Positions 1 to 6,738 of a DNA stretch of 8,953 bases are shown here, piece after piece. The position numbers and the translations under genes were made by a program. The notes below the pieces were generated by a model. That model did not search any database and was not told where the DNA came from. It saw nothing but the letters and a program-made list of their open reading frames with translations. Position 1 is the stretch's first letter, and each line of letters opens with the position of its first letter. This DNA comes from Simkania sp. (GTDB taxonomy: Bacteria > Chlamydiota > Chlamydiia > Chlamydiales > Simkaniaceae): NCBI GenBank assembly GCA_028281425.1, contig JANQJX010000087.1, positions 1 to 8,953 of the forward strand, written 5' to 3'.

Positions 1-2452
1 GAATTTCCCCAAAGTGAAGATGTCGATCAACATGATAAAAAGTACGTGCTCCAAGAAGGGCAGCATTGACATACCATTGATTTGTTATATATCCAGCAAA
101 AGGACCTAAGTAAACTGCATTTAAATGAGCTGTACCAGCATTTTGCTGCCAACAAAGCTTTGAGTGTAAATAATCTGTGTGGAGACCAAAATTGATATGA
201 TGCCAAAACCATACTTGTCCAACGCTAACACCAGCACTACGTGAGCGAAACCCAATTTCGCTGTTGACACCTTCTTGTTTGTAATAAGAACCCAAGGGAG
301 ACACCCAAAAGTAATCCCCTTTCTCACATCGACACACATTGTAACGATCATAAATAAGATTGGCAATTTGGGTGTCATTTCTCACCACTGCTAAGGGAAG
401 TGCACGCATTTGTGCTGGAGAGAGTTTAGGAAGAGTATTCACGAATTCATCTGGAGAAAGTGCAACTAAGGTCTCAAGGACATTAAGCGCATCTTCATTG
501 GAAGGAAGTCCACTAGAAGAAAATAAAGCGTTTGCTACTTGAGCAGCATTTCCTTTTAGGTTCTTGATTGGGACAGGCAAAACAAGCCCTTCTGTTCCAA
601 CTTCGATAAGAACACTATTGTTAAGATAGGTAGTAACAAAATCGACAAAAGGGTGATCGTCAACTTTTTGACCAAAACGGCCCACGATACCTTCTTCCGC
701 CGTGTTAATGGTTACAGAAAAGTCGGGAGGGTAAATACCAGAGCTAGCAGAAAATTCAAGGATTCCATTATTATTTAAGTTGGCTTTTCCCGTTATACTT
801 AAAAGATCTGTAAGGCCTATCCCACTGCTAAACTCTATGAATAGAGTGCCAGATTCTTGGTTATAATCCCCATTGATCGTTAAGGTTCCAAGTGAACTTC
901 CAGGAGAGACTAACCCATTATTTGTCAGAGTTGATACTTGACCAGTTCCAGAAAGTTTGCCCCCATTAGCGACAACAACAGGTCCAGGTAAAATAGATTT
1001 GCTCCCTAATGAAATTTCACCTCCAGATATCGTTAACACCCCATTATAAGGGATCATCTTTTCGGGAAAAATTAATTGGCCTGTTCCACTCTTAGTCAAA
1101 GGACTAGACCCATTTATTTGCCCTGTTAATTTCAAAGAAGAGCCTTGTACATCGATCGCGCTATTGTTGTTAATGGAGATATCATTAGCAATGATAAGGT
1201 GATTGGGTATCGTTTGTAAAGTTCCACCGTTTAAATAAATAGATGCCGGACTTAAATTGCCAGAAGCTTGGACTGCCAGAACTCCTCCTTGAATTTGCGT
1301 TATTCCAGTATATTCATTACTCCCTGTTATCTTAAGATGGCCACTACCTATTTTGGTAATGCCACCACTTCCCATGATTTTTCCAGAAAAAGCACCAGAG
1401 GGGATCTGTAGAGAATTCGTGCCCATTTGAATCGTACCACTCCCAGATAGATTGCCAATTGTTTTTGTCATTGCATTAGAATTAAGAATAAAAGTTGTCC
1501 CAGGATTCATGTTCAAAGGGCTATTATTCCCGAGAGTGGCATCGTCTTTTAATTCCAATGCTCCCGAAGCAATAGTTGTCGTACCTTGATAGGTATTGTT
1601 TGAAGAAGTAAGGACTAACTTCTTGTTTTCACCTTTTTTTGTAAAACCAGCTTTACCAGAAAGATCTCCTGACAAAGTTAACTGACTAGAAGATGCAACA
1701 ACAATGTTTGCGTTTCCCTTAAATTCAATAAGAAAGAGGAGTTCCTCATCTGTAGAAGGCCCCTCAAAAGTTCCACCTTGTAATTGCAATTTAAAGGACG
1801 ATGATGGTGGAACTAGTGGAGTTTTCATGGCCAATGTTCCCGAACCCAGCCAAGATATAATGTTTTGAGTTAAACCATCAAAACTTAATGTCATTTTATC
1901 GCTAGTTTTTGTTGTAAAAAAAAGAGTATGGGTAGACTGCCCTATAGAATCTATGGTGCAATGAACCGCTTTGCTTGCTTGTTCGGAAGAAATCGTAAAG
2001 TCACTTTCGAAAGACAACTTGGTGTTAAAGACATAATCATCATTACCACCAGCAGGCCCTATAAAAGTTATGGCACTTGGAGGTAAATTTCCAAACATTA
2101 GGGGACGAAATAATTGACTATTTTGAAATACTAAGAAACTGAACGTTAGGCCGTCGATCGTAAATGGTGGCGCACTGATACTCAAATTTTTAAGAAAAAA
2201 AGTGTTATTATTTAAACTAATTATACTAGGGACATTCGTGTTAAATGTGACTGTATCAGGTTCAAGTACTCCTGGGATTTGAGCTGGATTCCAATTTGAT
2301 GGATTATCCCATCGAGGAGGATTATTTGTTCCTCCTCCTATCCAATGAATTTCTATGCCATTGACCCAGCTATTTATGACCCAGAAAAAAAGAAAAAACC
2401 ATTTTTTGCTAAAGTTGTACATCCAAAAATAAAACTTCCATAAGCAACTCAT
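1..2452 (-). CDS. Autotransporter (type Va secreted) protein, C-terminus outside window
   Basis: An open frame of 817 codons runs off the left edge. Residues 11-31 look like a signal peptide: a KKW basic stretch, then an aromatic hydrophobic core. Residues 37-70 have the W..NW..P..DTVTF pattern common at the start of autotransporter passengers. Residues about 259-483 are Gly/Ser/Thr/Asn-rich beta-helix with passenger-associated repeats such as GGITKIGSGHLKITG (363-377) followed by YTG.TQI..G.L. Residues 500-541 carry the typical last passenger repeat (VSPGSSLGTLTINGDY). A helical linker (about 655-705) leads into the beta-barrel, where alternating aromatic strands begin near residue 713. The product should be exported by Sec and display its passenger on the outer surface. 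No GGA[ILV] motifs are visible, so it is not a typical chlamydial Pmp. Start: ATG 2452 is used; ATG 2422 has a better signal peptide and an upstream GGAAG. The passenger's target is unknown. Confidence 0.9.
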   Translation of the reverse strand, partial: MSCLWKFYFWMYNFSKKWFFLFFWVINSWVNGIEIHWIGGGTNNPPRWDNPSNWNPAQIPGVLEPDTVTFNTNVPSIISLNNNTFFLKNLSISAPPFTIDGLTFSFLVFQNSQLFRPLMFGNLPPSAITFIGPAGGNDDYVFNTKLSFESDFTISSEQASKAVHCTIDSIGQSTHTLFFTTKTSDKMTLSFDGLTQNIISWLGSGTLAMKTPLVPPSSSFKLQLQGGTFEGPSTDEELLFLIEFKGNANIVVASSSQLTLSGDLSGKAGFTKKGENKKLVLTSSNNTYQGTTTIASGALELKDDATLGNNSPLNMNPGTTFILNSNAMTKTIGNLSGSGTIQMGTNSLQIPSGAFSGKIMGSGGITKIGSGHLKITGSNEYTGITQIQGGVLAVQASGNLSPASIYLNGGTLQTIPNHLIIANDISINNNSAIDVQGSSLKLTGQINGSSPLTKSGTGQLIFPEKMIPYNGVLTISGGEISLGSKSILPGPVVVANGGKLSGTGQVSTLTNNGLVSPGSSLGTLTINGDYNQESGTLFIEFSSGIGLTDLLSITGKANLNNNGILEFSASSGIYPPDFSVTINTAEEGIVGRFGQKVDDHPFVDFVTTYLNNSVLIEVGTEGLVLPVPIKNLKGNAAQVANALFSSSGLPSNEDALNVLETLVALSPDEFVNTLPKLSPAQMRALPLAVVRNDTQIANLIYDRYNVCRCEKGDYFWVSPLGSYYKQEGVNSEIGFRSRSAGVSVGQVWFWHHINFGLHTDYLHSKLCWQQNAGTAHLNAVYLGPFAGYITNQWYVNAALLGARTFYHVDRHLHFGEI

Positions 2453-2505
2453 CTTACTTGATGTGTGATTACAGTCATACCTTGTGTTTTGAGGAAAAAT
2501 ATTGA

Positions 2506-2520
2506 TCCTATCAAATAGGA
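2506..2520. repeat. Small 6-bp perfect hairpin upstream of autotransporter
   Basis: TCCTAT and ATAGGA flank a 3-nt CAA spacer. The hairpin abuts, and by two bases overlaps, the long inverted repeat at 2519-2574. It lies about 55 bases upstream of the autotransporter start, so it could be an operator-like site or the edge of the repeat element. Nothing in the sequence decides which. Confidence 0.4.
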
Positions 2521-2574
2521 GCCTTTTGCAAAACTCTAAAAAAGGAAGTTTTTTTAGAGTTTTGCAAAAGGCTC
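2519..2574. repeat. Perfect 25-bp inverted repeat (MITE or IS-end like)
   Basis: The left arm 2519-2543 begins GAGCCTTTTGCAAAACTC and ends in an A-run. The right arm 2550-2574 is its exact reverse complement. The loop is GGAAGT (2544-2549). Neither strand has a T-run directly after the stem, so this is not an ordinary intrinsic terminator, although the fold would be very stable. A perfect stem of this length in a decayed, non-coding gap suggests a recently arrived or maintained element, such as a miniature transposable element or two fused IS ends. No transposase is nearby and no clear target duplication flanks it. It lies between the 3' end of the nucleotide transporter gene and the 5' end of the autotransporter. 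Confidence 0.75.
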
Positions 2575-2660
2575 GGGTCATTTGTATTTCTGTGCAACTG
2601 AAATCTTCTTTTCTAGCGCCCATTTTTTCAGAAAGCATCGCTTCCATAATATGCTCCAAG

Positions 2661-2695
2661 AAAAAAGGGTTTCCAAAGGGTCTAAAGCCCTTTGG
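2661..2695 (-). terminator. Likely terminator of the nucleotide transporter gene
   Basis: Read on the minus strand, CCAAAGGG and CCCTTTGG form an 8-bp stem around a 7-nt loop (2673-2695). AAACCC follows, then a run of six T (2661-2666). It begins about 50 bases past the transporter stop codon. The gap of six bases between stem and T-run is longer than usual, so termination may be inefficient, or the hairpin may belong to a repeat family instead. Confidence 0.45.
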
Positions 2696-2721
2696 TGGGG
2701 GGCAATGGGGGCAAAGTCCCC
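2667..2721. repeat. G/C-rich double stem-loop, intergenic repeat candidate
   Basis: This short G/C-rich island sits in AT-rich surroundings. It holds two consecutive stem-loops: the CCAAAGGG/CCCTTTGG stem (2673-2695) and a GGGG/CCCC stem (2707-2710 with 2718-2721), joined by a G-tract (about 2694-2711). The composition and paired short palindromes resemble REP-like intergenic repeats. Copy number cannot be judged from one window. Confidence 0.45.
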
Positions 2722-2747
2722 TTTTAAAATGGGTAAAAACAAACAGA

Positions 2748-4310
2748 TTAAGAGATAGGGCTAGGAGAGGTTTTTTCTTTGTTTTTTTGACTTAACTCCT
2801 GAGGGAAGCTCGGAGCTTTTTCTAGCCCTTTTTCTTGCTCTGTTAATTCTTTGCTTAAATAGTTAACCGAATAACTCCAATAGAGGGTCATAAAGAGTAC
2901 AATTGGTAAAAGATAGGGAGTGATTGAAAGGACAGATCCAGTTCCAACAAATTGAATCAATGCAATTTGGATCCAAGAAGAGCTTGATTTTCCAAAACGA
3001 GACCCTACCATATCAATGGCTGCTTTTCCTTTTACTTTTGATTCGGGATCAAGAGGGATATAAGCCATTTCTTTTGTTGAATCAAAAAAGGAATATTTAA
3101 CCACCTTGCTTGTGATATTTTGAAAAGCTCCAAATAGAATAATCAGCATAAGAGGGGTGAGACCAAATAGTTGAGCCAAAGGGGTTATGTGATTTTTAAA
3201 AAGACAAAGAAAAAAGAAAATTGTTCCTGTTAACCCAATGGCCCAAGGAGAAATTTGAGCACTTAAGCGCCATCCAAAACGGCGGAGTAAATTTCCTCCA
3301 ACAAAAAAAACAGTGCAAAGAGCTAAAATGCCCACTGTTCTGTACACTTTTCCTGTAAAGATTAAATAATCAGCTTTATTGGGAAATTGCATTTGTAAAT
3401 GACGTTTCCAAGTGACTTCGACCATATTAATCGTTAAAGCACAACCAATGACCATGACAGCAATTGATAAGAGATATTTAGAGGAATAAATATGTTTGAT
3501 GCTCTTTAAAAGATTGAGCTTTGTTTTTTGATTGACTCCGAGTTTTGTGATCTTTGGATTGTAATACCGTATGTCAGTGAGAACATACCGGTTCATCCAA
3601 TAGAAAGTAAGCAGAATAAGAATGCCACAGATAATGGCATATCCAACTAAAGTTTGAAGTGTGAGTGTATAGCTTTTGGAGATGTATTTAAGCCCATAAT
3701 AAGAAGCTAAAGATCCTGTAATAATAGGAGCTAAGTCTCCTGCTGCGATGAAAAGAGTATAAGTTCTTTTAGCCTCTTTGAGTTGACAGATATGATTAGC
3801 AAAACCCCAGAACAGAAGAAAGATAACGACTTGTCCCCATAATTCAGCTGTAACAAAAAAGGAAGAGTGAATCCAATTGCGATAAATGGAGATCCAATGG
3901 TGGTACTGTACTCCAAAAAGCCCTGTGAGATAGTCAGCCGATTTATGGGGAGAAAGTAAATCGGCATTGGGATAGAGAACAAAGGCATAGAGAGAGATAA
4001 AAATTAAAAACATTGAAACGATTGTATAGAATAGAGTTGAGCGTTTTAAGTGATTGCTCAGCTTTGAATAGCAAAGAGCACAGACAATAGAAAGAGGAAA
4101 AACAACCCATCCCTTTAAAACAGAAATGACTTCTGCTCCAGAATGGGGAGCTGTGACGATTAAAGGATCTTTGAGCAATGTAAGGAAACTATAAACTGTG
4201 GAAATAAGGAACTTAAGCAAAAGAAGAGGAAGGACTTTTTTTAACTCAAAACGGCTAACAGGCCAAACTTTTTTTATCCAGGAAGAACTCTCGGACTTAA
4301 CTGTACTCAT
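2748..4310 (-). CDS. Nucleotide transporter, ATP/ADP translocase (NTT/TlcA) family
   Basis: This 520-residue integral membrane protein has about 12 hydrophobic segments and full family length. Family signatures are clear: KDPLIVTAPHSGAEVISVLK (47-66), TAELWG (154-159) with LLFWGFAN (165-172), MVEVTWK (296-302), and YIPLDPE..KGKAAIDMVGSR (417-438). Lys47, Glu156, Glu298 and a lysine in KVKGK (424-428) fall where charged residues important for transport occur in characterised members. Homologues exchange host ATP for ADP, import nucleotides by proton symport, or carry NAD. The substrate cannot be read from sequence, and chlamydia-related genomes usually hold several paralogues. The usual glycines after LGK are replaced by serines (GKSSSSW, 440-446). 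The tail after about residue 485 is polar and lysine-rich. It is transcribed towards the autotransporter from its own promoter; the Shine-Dalgarno signal is weak (AAGG too close to the ATG). Confidence 0.95.
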   Translation of the reverse strand: MSTVKSESSSWIKKVWPVSRFELKKVLPLLLLKFLISTVYSFLTLLKDPLIVTAPHSGAEVISVLKGWVVFPLSIVCALCYSKLSNHLKRSTLFYTIVSMFLIFISLYAFVLYPNADLLSPHKSADYLTGLFGVQYHHWISIYRNWIHSSFFVTAELWGQVVIFLLFWGFANHICQLKEAKRTYTLFIAAGDLAPIITGSLASYYGLKYISKSYTLTLQTLVGYAIICGILILLTFYWMNRYVLTDIRYYNPKITKLGVNQKTKLNLLKSIKHIYSSKYLLSIAVMVIGCALTINMVEVTWKRHLQMQFPNKADYLIFTGKVYRTVGILALCTVFFVGGNLLRRFGWRLSAQISPWAIGLTGTIFFFLCLFKNHITPLAQLFGLTPLMLIILFGAFQNITSKVVKYSFFDSTKEMAYIPLDPESKVKGKAAIDMVGSRFGKSSSSWIQIALIQFVGTGSVLSITPYLLPIVLFMTLYWSYSVNYLSKELTEQEKGLEKAPSFPQELSQKNKEKTSPSPIS

Positions 4311-4331
4311 GCCTTATCATTTTAGATCCCT

Positions 4332-4359
4332 ATTCTAGCACAAGAAGGACAAAAGTCAA
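4332..4359 (-). promoter_or_regulatory. Sigma-70-type promoter for the nucleotide transporter gene
   Basis: On the minus strand a -35 box TTGACT (4354-4359) and a -10 box TAGAAT (4332-4337) are separated by 16 bases. TG plus one base immediately precedes the -10 (an extended -10). The expected transcription start near 4325 gives a leader of only about 15 bases before the ATG at 4310. It is one of the best consensus matches in the window. Confidence 0.6.
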
Positions 4360-4447
4360 TCTAAATCTCAATTGTATAGAAAAACGATTTTTAAAAAATT
4401 TTACATTTTCATTCAAATTTTTAAAATTGACAAATTTTTTTCTCATC

Positions 4448-5077
4448 ATGCATGCTTTTAAAAACATGTTTAAACAGAAACCCTTTCATACAGCAAGAAG
4501 TGAGCTTTTAGAAGATCTTTTAGAAGAGGCGGAAGAAGCAAATCATGATCCTCCACCTCCTCCAAACGGGATTCCTCGTCAAAAACTTCCTGAGTGGATC
4601 AGACGTTGTTTAAAATATTTTGTTTTGCCTTTTGTTTTATTAGATGCTTTGACACATAAACTTGCTCTTCTTATCGTTCGTCCCCCCTTTAAAAAAAAAG
4701 GGAAGTGCTTAAGGAGAGGAAATTGTTGCCATTACATCCTTATTCCCTATTCAAAAAATTTGATTGGCAAAATTTTTTACCTTTGGCAAACAGAGGTCAA
4801 TGGATTTTATTTACGCTACAAAAATCCACAAACTTATGAAGAAAAAAAAGTTCTTGTCATGGGATGTCGTTATCTTAAAAAAGATGGAACTTGCATGCAA
4901 TACCATGTGCGACCTCAGATTTGCCGTAAATGGCCAGTCATTGAATATTTCGGATATCCCAAAGTGTTAAAGGGGTGTGGATTTTATTCAGACCCTCCTT
5001 ATCCTTCTTCTTCTACCGTTGAAAGTGCCTTTGATCAGACTGTTAATGAAGATTCTCCTCTAAAAGTTCTTAGGTAA
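4448..5077 (+). CDS. YkgJ-type cysteine-cluster protein (putative metal-binding)
   Basis: From ATG 4448 the product has 209 residues. An acidic helix (about 16-32) and a run of five prolines (35-39) precede a hydrophobic stretch (about 57-78, with internal D, H and K) that may lie on or in the membrane. The core then carries the CxxCxxCC-family cysteine pattern: Cys87, Cys93-Cys94, Cys140, Cys149, Cys159 (in HVRPQICRKWP) and Cys177 (KGCGFY). The family is thought to bind zinc or an iron-sulfur centre; its function is mostly unknown. The first spacing here is C-x5-CC. The start is uncertain: a TTG at 4427 extends the frame, ATG 4466 shortens it, and none has a clear ribosome binding site. It is divergent from the nucleotide transporter gene and followed by an 84-bp gap before the dismutase, so probably separately transcribed. 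Confidence 0.8.
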   Translation: MHAFKNMFKQKPFHTARSELLEDLLEEAEEANHDPPPPPNGIPRQKLPEWIRRCLKYFVLPFVLLDALTHKLALLIVRPPFKKKGKCLRRGNCCHYILIPYSKNLIGKIFYLWQTEVNGFYLRYKNPQTYEEKKVLVMGCRYLKKDGTCMQYHVRPQICRKWPVIEYFGYPKVLKGCGFYSDPPYPSSSTVESAFDQTVNEDSPLKVLR

Positions 5078-5090
5078 TTTAAATCGTCGG

Positions 5091-5120
5091 TTGAGTTAAA
5101 AAGACTTTTTATCTTAAAAT
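5091..5120 (+). promoter_or_regulatory. Candidate promoter for the superoxide dismutase operon
   Basis: A -35-like TTGAGT (5091-5096) and a -10-like TAAAAT (5115-5120) are 18 bases apart. The site lies in the gap before the dismutase, which has a good Shine-Dalgarno AAAGG at 5148-5152, nine bases before the ATG. In such AT-rich DNA a match of this quality can arise by chance. Confidence 0.35.
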
Positions 5121-5161
5121 TAAATATCATTTTTCAACTGTTTTATCAAAGGTATATTACG

Positions 5162-5755
5162 ATGGTATTTAAACAACCCGATCTTCCTTATGACTTGAGA
5201 GCTCTAGCCCCATTTGTTTCTGAAGAGCAAATGGATTACCACTACAATAAGCATCATGCGGCTTATTTTAAAAAACTCAATCTTTTAATTGAGGGAAAAA
5301 AGGAGAGTCAACACTCTCTTGAAGAGATTGTCATGCAATCTTCTGGAGGGGTTTTTAATAATGCAGCCCAAGCATGGAACCATACTTTTTTTTGGAATTG
5401 TATGTCTCCAAGTGGGGGAGGAGCTCCAAAAGGGCAATTAAAAGAAGCTATTGAAAAGGATTTTGGAGGTTTAGATGAATTTATGAAACAGTTTTCCAAC
5501 GCTGCTGCGACTCTTTTTGGTTCGGGTTGGGCTTGGCTGGCAAGTGATTCAAAAGGAAAGTTGGAAATTATGCCGCTTAGCAATGCTGATACCCCATTAA
5601 AATATCAAAAAACTCCTATCTTGACCCTTGATGTATGGGAACATGCTTATTATATCGATTATCGAAATGAACGTCCCCGGTTTATTCAGCAGTTTAAAGA
5701 TGTTTTGAATTGGGATTTTGTTCAAGACAGTTATGAAATAGCCAAAAACAAATGA
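5162..5755 (+). CDS. sodB: Superoxide dismutase, iron type
   Basis: The product converts superoxide to hydrogen peroxide and oxygen, probably in the cytoplasm (no signal peptide). Its 197 residues match the Fe/Mn family. The four metal ligands are visible: His27 (MDYHYNKHH), His74 (WNHTFFW), Asp157 and His161 (LDVWEHAYY). NNAAQAWNHTFFW places a glutamine at residue 70, and SNADTPL (140-146) has alanine where Mn enzymes carry the active-site glutamine. This combination marks the Fe type, though some family members accept either metal. The start is supported by AAAGG nine bases upstream. The stop TGA overlaps the next gene's ATG, so the two are probably translationally coupled. Confidence 0.95.
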   Translation: MVFKQPDLPYDLRALAPFVSEEQMDYHYNKHHAAYFKKLNLLIEGKKESQHSLEEIVMQSSGGVFNNAAQAWNHTFFWNCMSPSGGGAPKGQLKEAIEKDFGGLDEFMKQFSNAAATLFGSGWAWLASDSKGKLEIMPLSNADTPLKYQKTPILTLDVWEHAYYIDYRNERPRFIQQFKDVLNWDFVQDSYEIAKNK

Positions 5756-6138
5756 AAAATCAAAAGAAAAAACTTGTTCATCTTTTAGATCAGCTTGCTG
5801 AGAAACAAAAGGCCATTACAAAGTGTCATGATTATTATCAAGTACTTGAAAAAGAATTTGATCATCGACGAGATCACTTAACGAATTCAGAAGATTGTTT
5901 TACATTGACTCAATCGATTGAAACTTTGAATCGAGAATATGAAAAAAAGGTGGATGTCATGTATGAGGAACTCAATGTAGTGCTTGTTCAAGGATATGAT
6001 TTGGCTCAAACAATTGGAGCAGAAATCGCCCATGATTTTAAAATTTTGTGGGATTATATGACGGGGTCTTTTCGTCATGAGGTCAAACTTGAGCGGGTTT
6101 TAAAAGAAATTGAACATTTAAAAAATGGGCTTTTTTGA
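5752..6138 (+). CDS. Hypothetical small helical (coiled-coil) protein
   Basis: I do not recognise this 128-residue protein. It is highly charged, rich in Lys, Glu, Leu and His, with almost no glycine or proline, so long helices are expected: about 5-35, then 50-75 (QSIETLNREYEKKVDVMYEE), then 76-125. Heptad-like hydrophobic spacing suggests a coiled coil. The stretch LVQGYDLAQTIGAEIAHDF (78-96) is the only Gly-containing segment and could be a turn or a short binding region. No signal peptide or membrane segment is seen. Its ATG overlaps the dismutase stop codon (ATGA), implying co-expression. No clear terminator separates it from the CBS gene 39 bases downstream. Coding status is supported by the overlap arrangement and the full-length open frame. 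Confidence 0.72.
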   Translation: MKNQKKKLVHLLDQLAEKQKAITKCHDYYQVLEKEFDHRRDHLTNSEDCFTLTQSIETLNREYEKKVDVMYEELNVVLVQGYDLAQTIGAEIAHDFKILWDYMTGSFRHEVKLERVLKEIEHLKNGLF

Positions 6139-6177
6139 ATTGTCAAACAATCATGGGTTTAAACTTAAGGAAATAAA

Positions 6178-6738
6178 ATGTTTTATATTTCAAATACATC
6201 TAATAAGCACACTCCTTATCGAGTTGAGAGAATTGATCAAGACAAAAAAGATGATCAACAATCGAATCAAAAGTTTAACCAGAAATTCAATGCAAAGAAG
6301 CAAGACAAATATTTGAAAGCAAATGAAATGCTCTATAAAAAACGGGAGGTGATTGTCGCTAAGGAAATTATGAGTCAAAAAATCATAACTCTTAAAGAAG
6401 ATCTGACTTTAGATGAAGCTTGGAGACTTATTCAAAGACACAAAATTGAATATTTTCCAATTATCAATAATGAAGGGAAACTCGTTGGTCTTTTATCTGA
6501 AAAAGACATTTTGAGAAAGATTCAAGAAAAGCAAGGAGATAAAAATTTAAAAGAATTTATTGGGAAACATACTCTTTGTGCCGACACAAAAACAGCTCTA
6601 AGTGATCTTATTGAAGTCTTTTTCAAAGAAAAAATAGAAGCTATTCCTATATTAGATAACGAACATAATTTAGTTGGAATGCTTAGTCAAGGTGATTTAC
6701 TCTCTACAATTTTCAAAATATCTCATCTCAAACCCTAA
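6178..6738 (+). CDS. Paired CBS-domain protein
   Basis: The 186-residue product has two CBS motifs forming a Bateman module: residues about 59-115 (VAKEIMSQKIITLKEDLTL, ending YFPIINNEGKLVGLLSEKDIL) and about 126-178 (ending AIPILDNEHNLVGMLSQGDLL). Such pairs bind adenine nucleotides (AMP, ATP, S-adenosylmethionine) and usually regulate a partner or attached domain. No catalytic domain is attached. Residues 1-55 are instead a polar, Lys/Gln/Asn-rich, probably disordered leader (including PYRVERIDQDKKDDQQ and QKFNQKFN) of unknown role. The start is well supported: AAGGA at 6167-6171, six bases before the ATG. It is last in the likely dismutase unit, and its stop codon lies within a terminator-like hairpin. 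The ligand is unknown. Confidence 0.88.
   Translation: MFYISNTSNKHTPYRVERIDQDKKDDQQSNQKFNQKFNAKKQDKYLKANEMLYKKREVIVAKEIMSQKIITLKEDLTLDEAWRLIQRHKIEYFPIINNEGKLVGLLSEKDILRKIQEKQGDKNLKEFIGKHTLCADTKTALSDLIEVFFKEKIEAIPILDNEHNLVGMLSQGDLLSTIFKISHLKP

Larger units (their letters stand above)
2453..2747. other. Non-coding gap with repeats between transporter and autotransporter
   Basis: This 295-base gap holds the long inverted repeat, the small hairpin, the G/C-rich stem-loops and the likely terminator. No convincing gene is present. The autotransporter's reading frame stays open upstream to base 2792, with ATGs at 2647, 2638, 2623 and 2581 (minus strand). That upstream peptide is not signal-like and would translate through the inverted repeat, so I treat it as non-coding or as a decayed fragment. 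No convincing autotransporter promoter was found. Confidence 0.6.

Noticed and set aside
121..378. Minus-strand 85-codon frame inside the autotransporter region
   Set aside because: It is out of frame with the 817-codon autotransporter frame, whose protein has coherent passenger, linker and barrel features. It is a shadow.
2502..2795. Plus-strand 97-codon open frame across the intergenic repeats
   Set aside because: It passes through both arms of the inverted repeat and the G/C-rich stem-loops, has no ribosome binding site, and overlaps the 3' end of the nucleotide transporter gene on the other strand. It is more likely translated repeat sequence.
3731..3988. Minus-strand 85-codon frame inside the nucleotide transporter gene
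   Set aside because: It is an alternative frame of a well-supported full-length gene with conserved motifs.
4427..4447. TTG start extending the cysteine-cluster protein by seven residues
   Set aside because: The added residues are MTNFFLI with no ribosome site. The TTGACA at this point also reads as a -35-like motif. ATG 4448 is the simpler choice, though not proven.
5096..5110. Hairpin AAAAAG/CTTTTT as terminator of the cysteine-cluster gene
   Set aside because: The stem is nearly all A-T with a single-base spacer, which cannot form a proper loop. It also lies between the candidate -35 and -10 boxes of the dismutase promoter.
5308..5583. Minus-strand 91-codon frame opposite the superoxide dismutase
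   Set aside because: It is antisense to a gene with all four metal ligands intact. It has no ribosome site and no recognisable domain.
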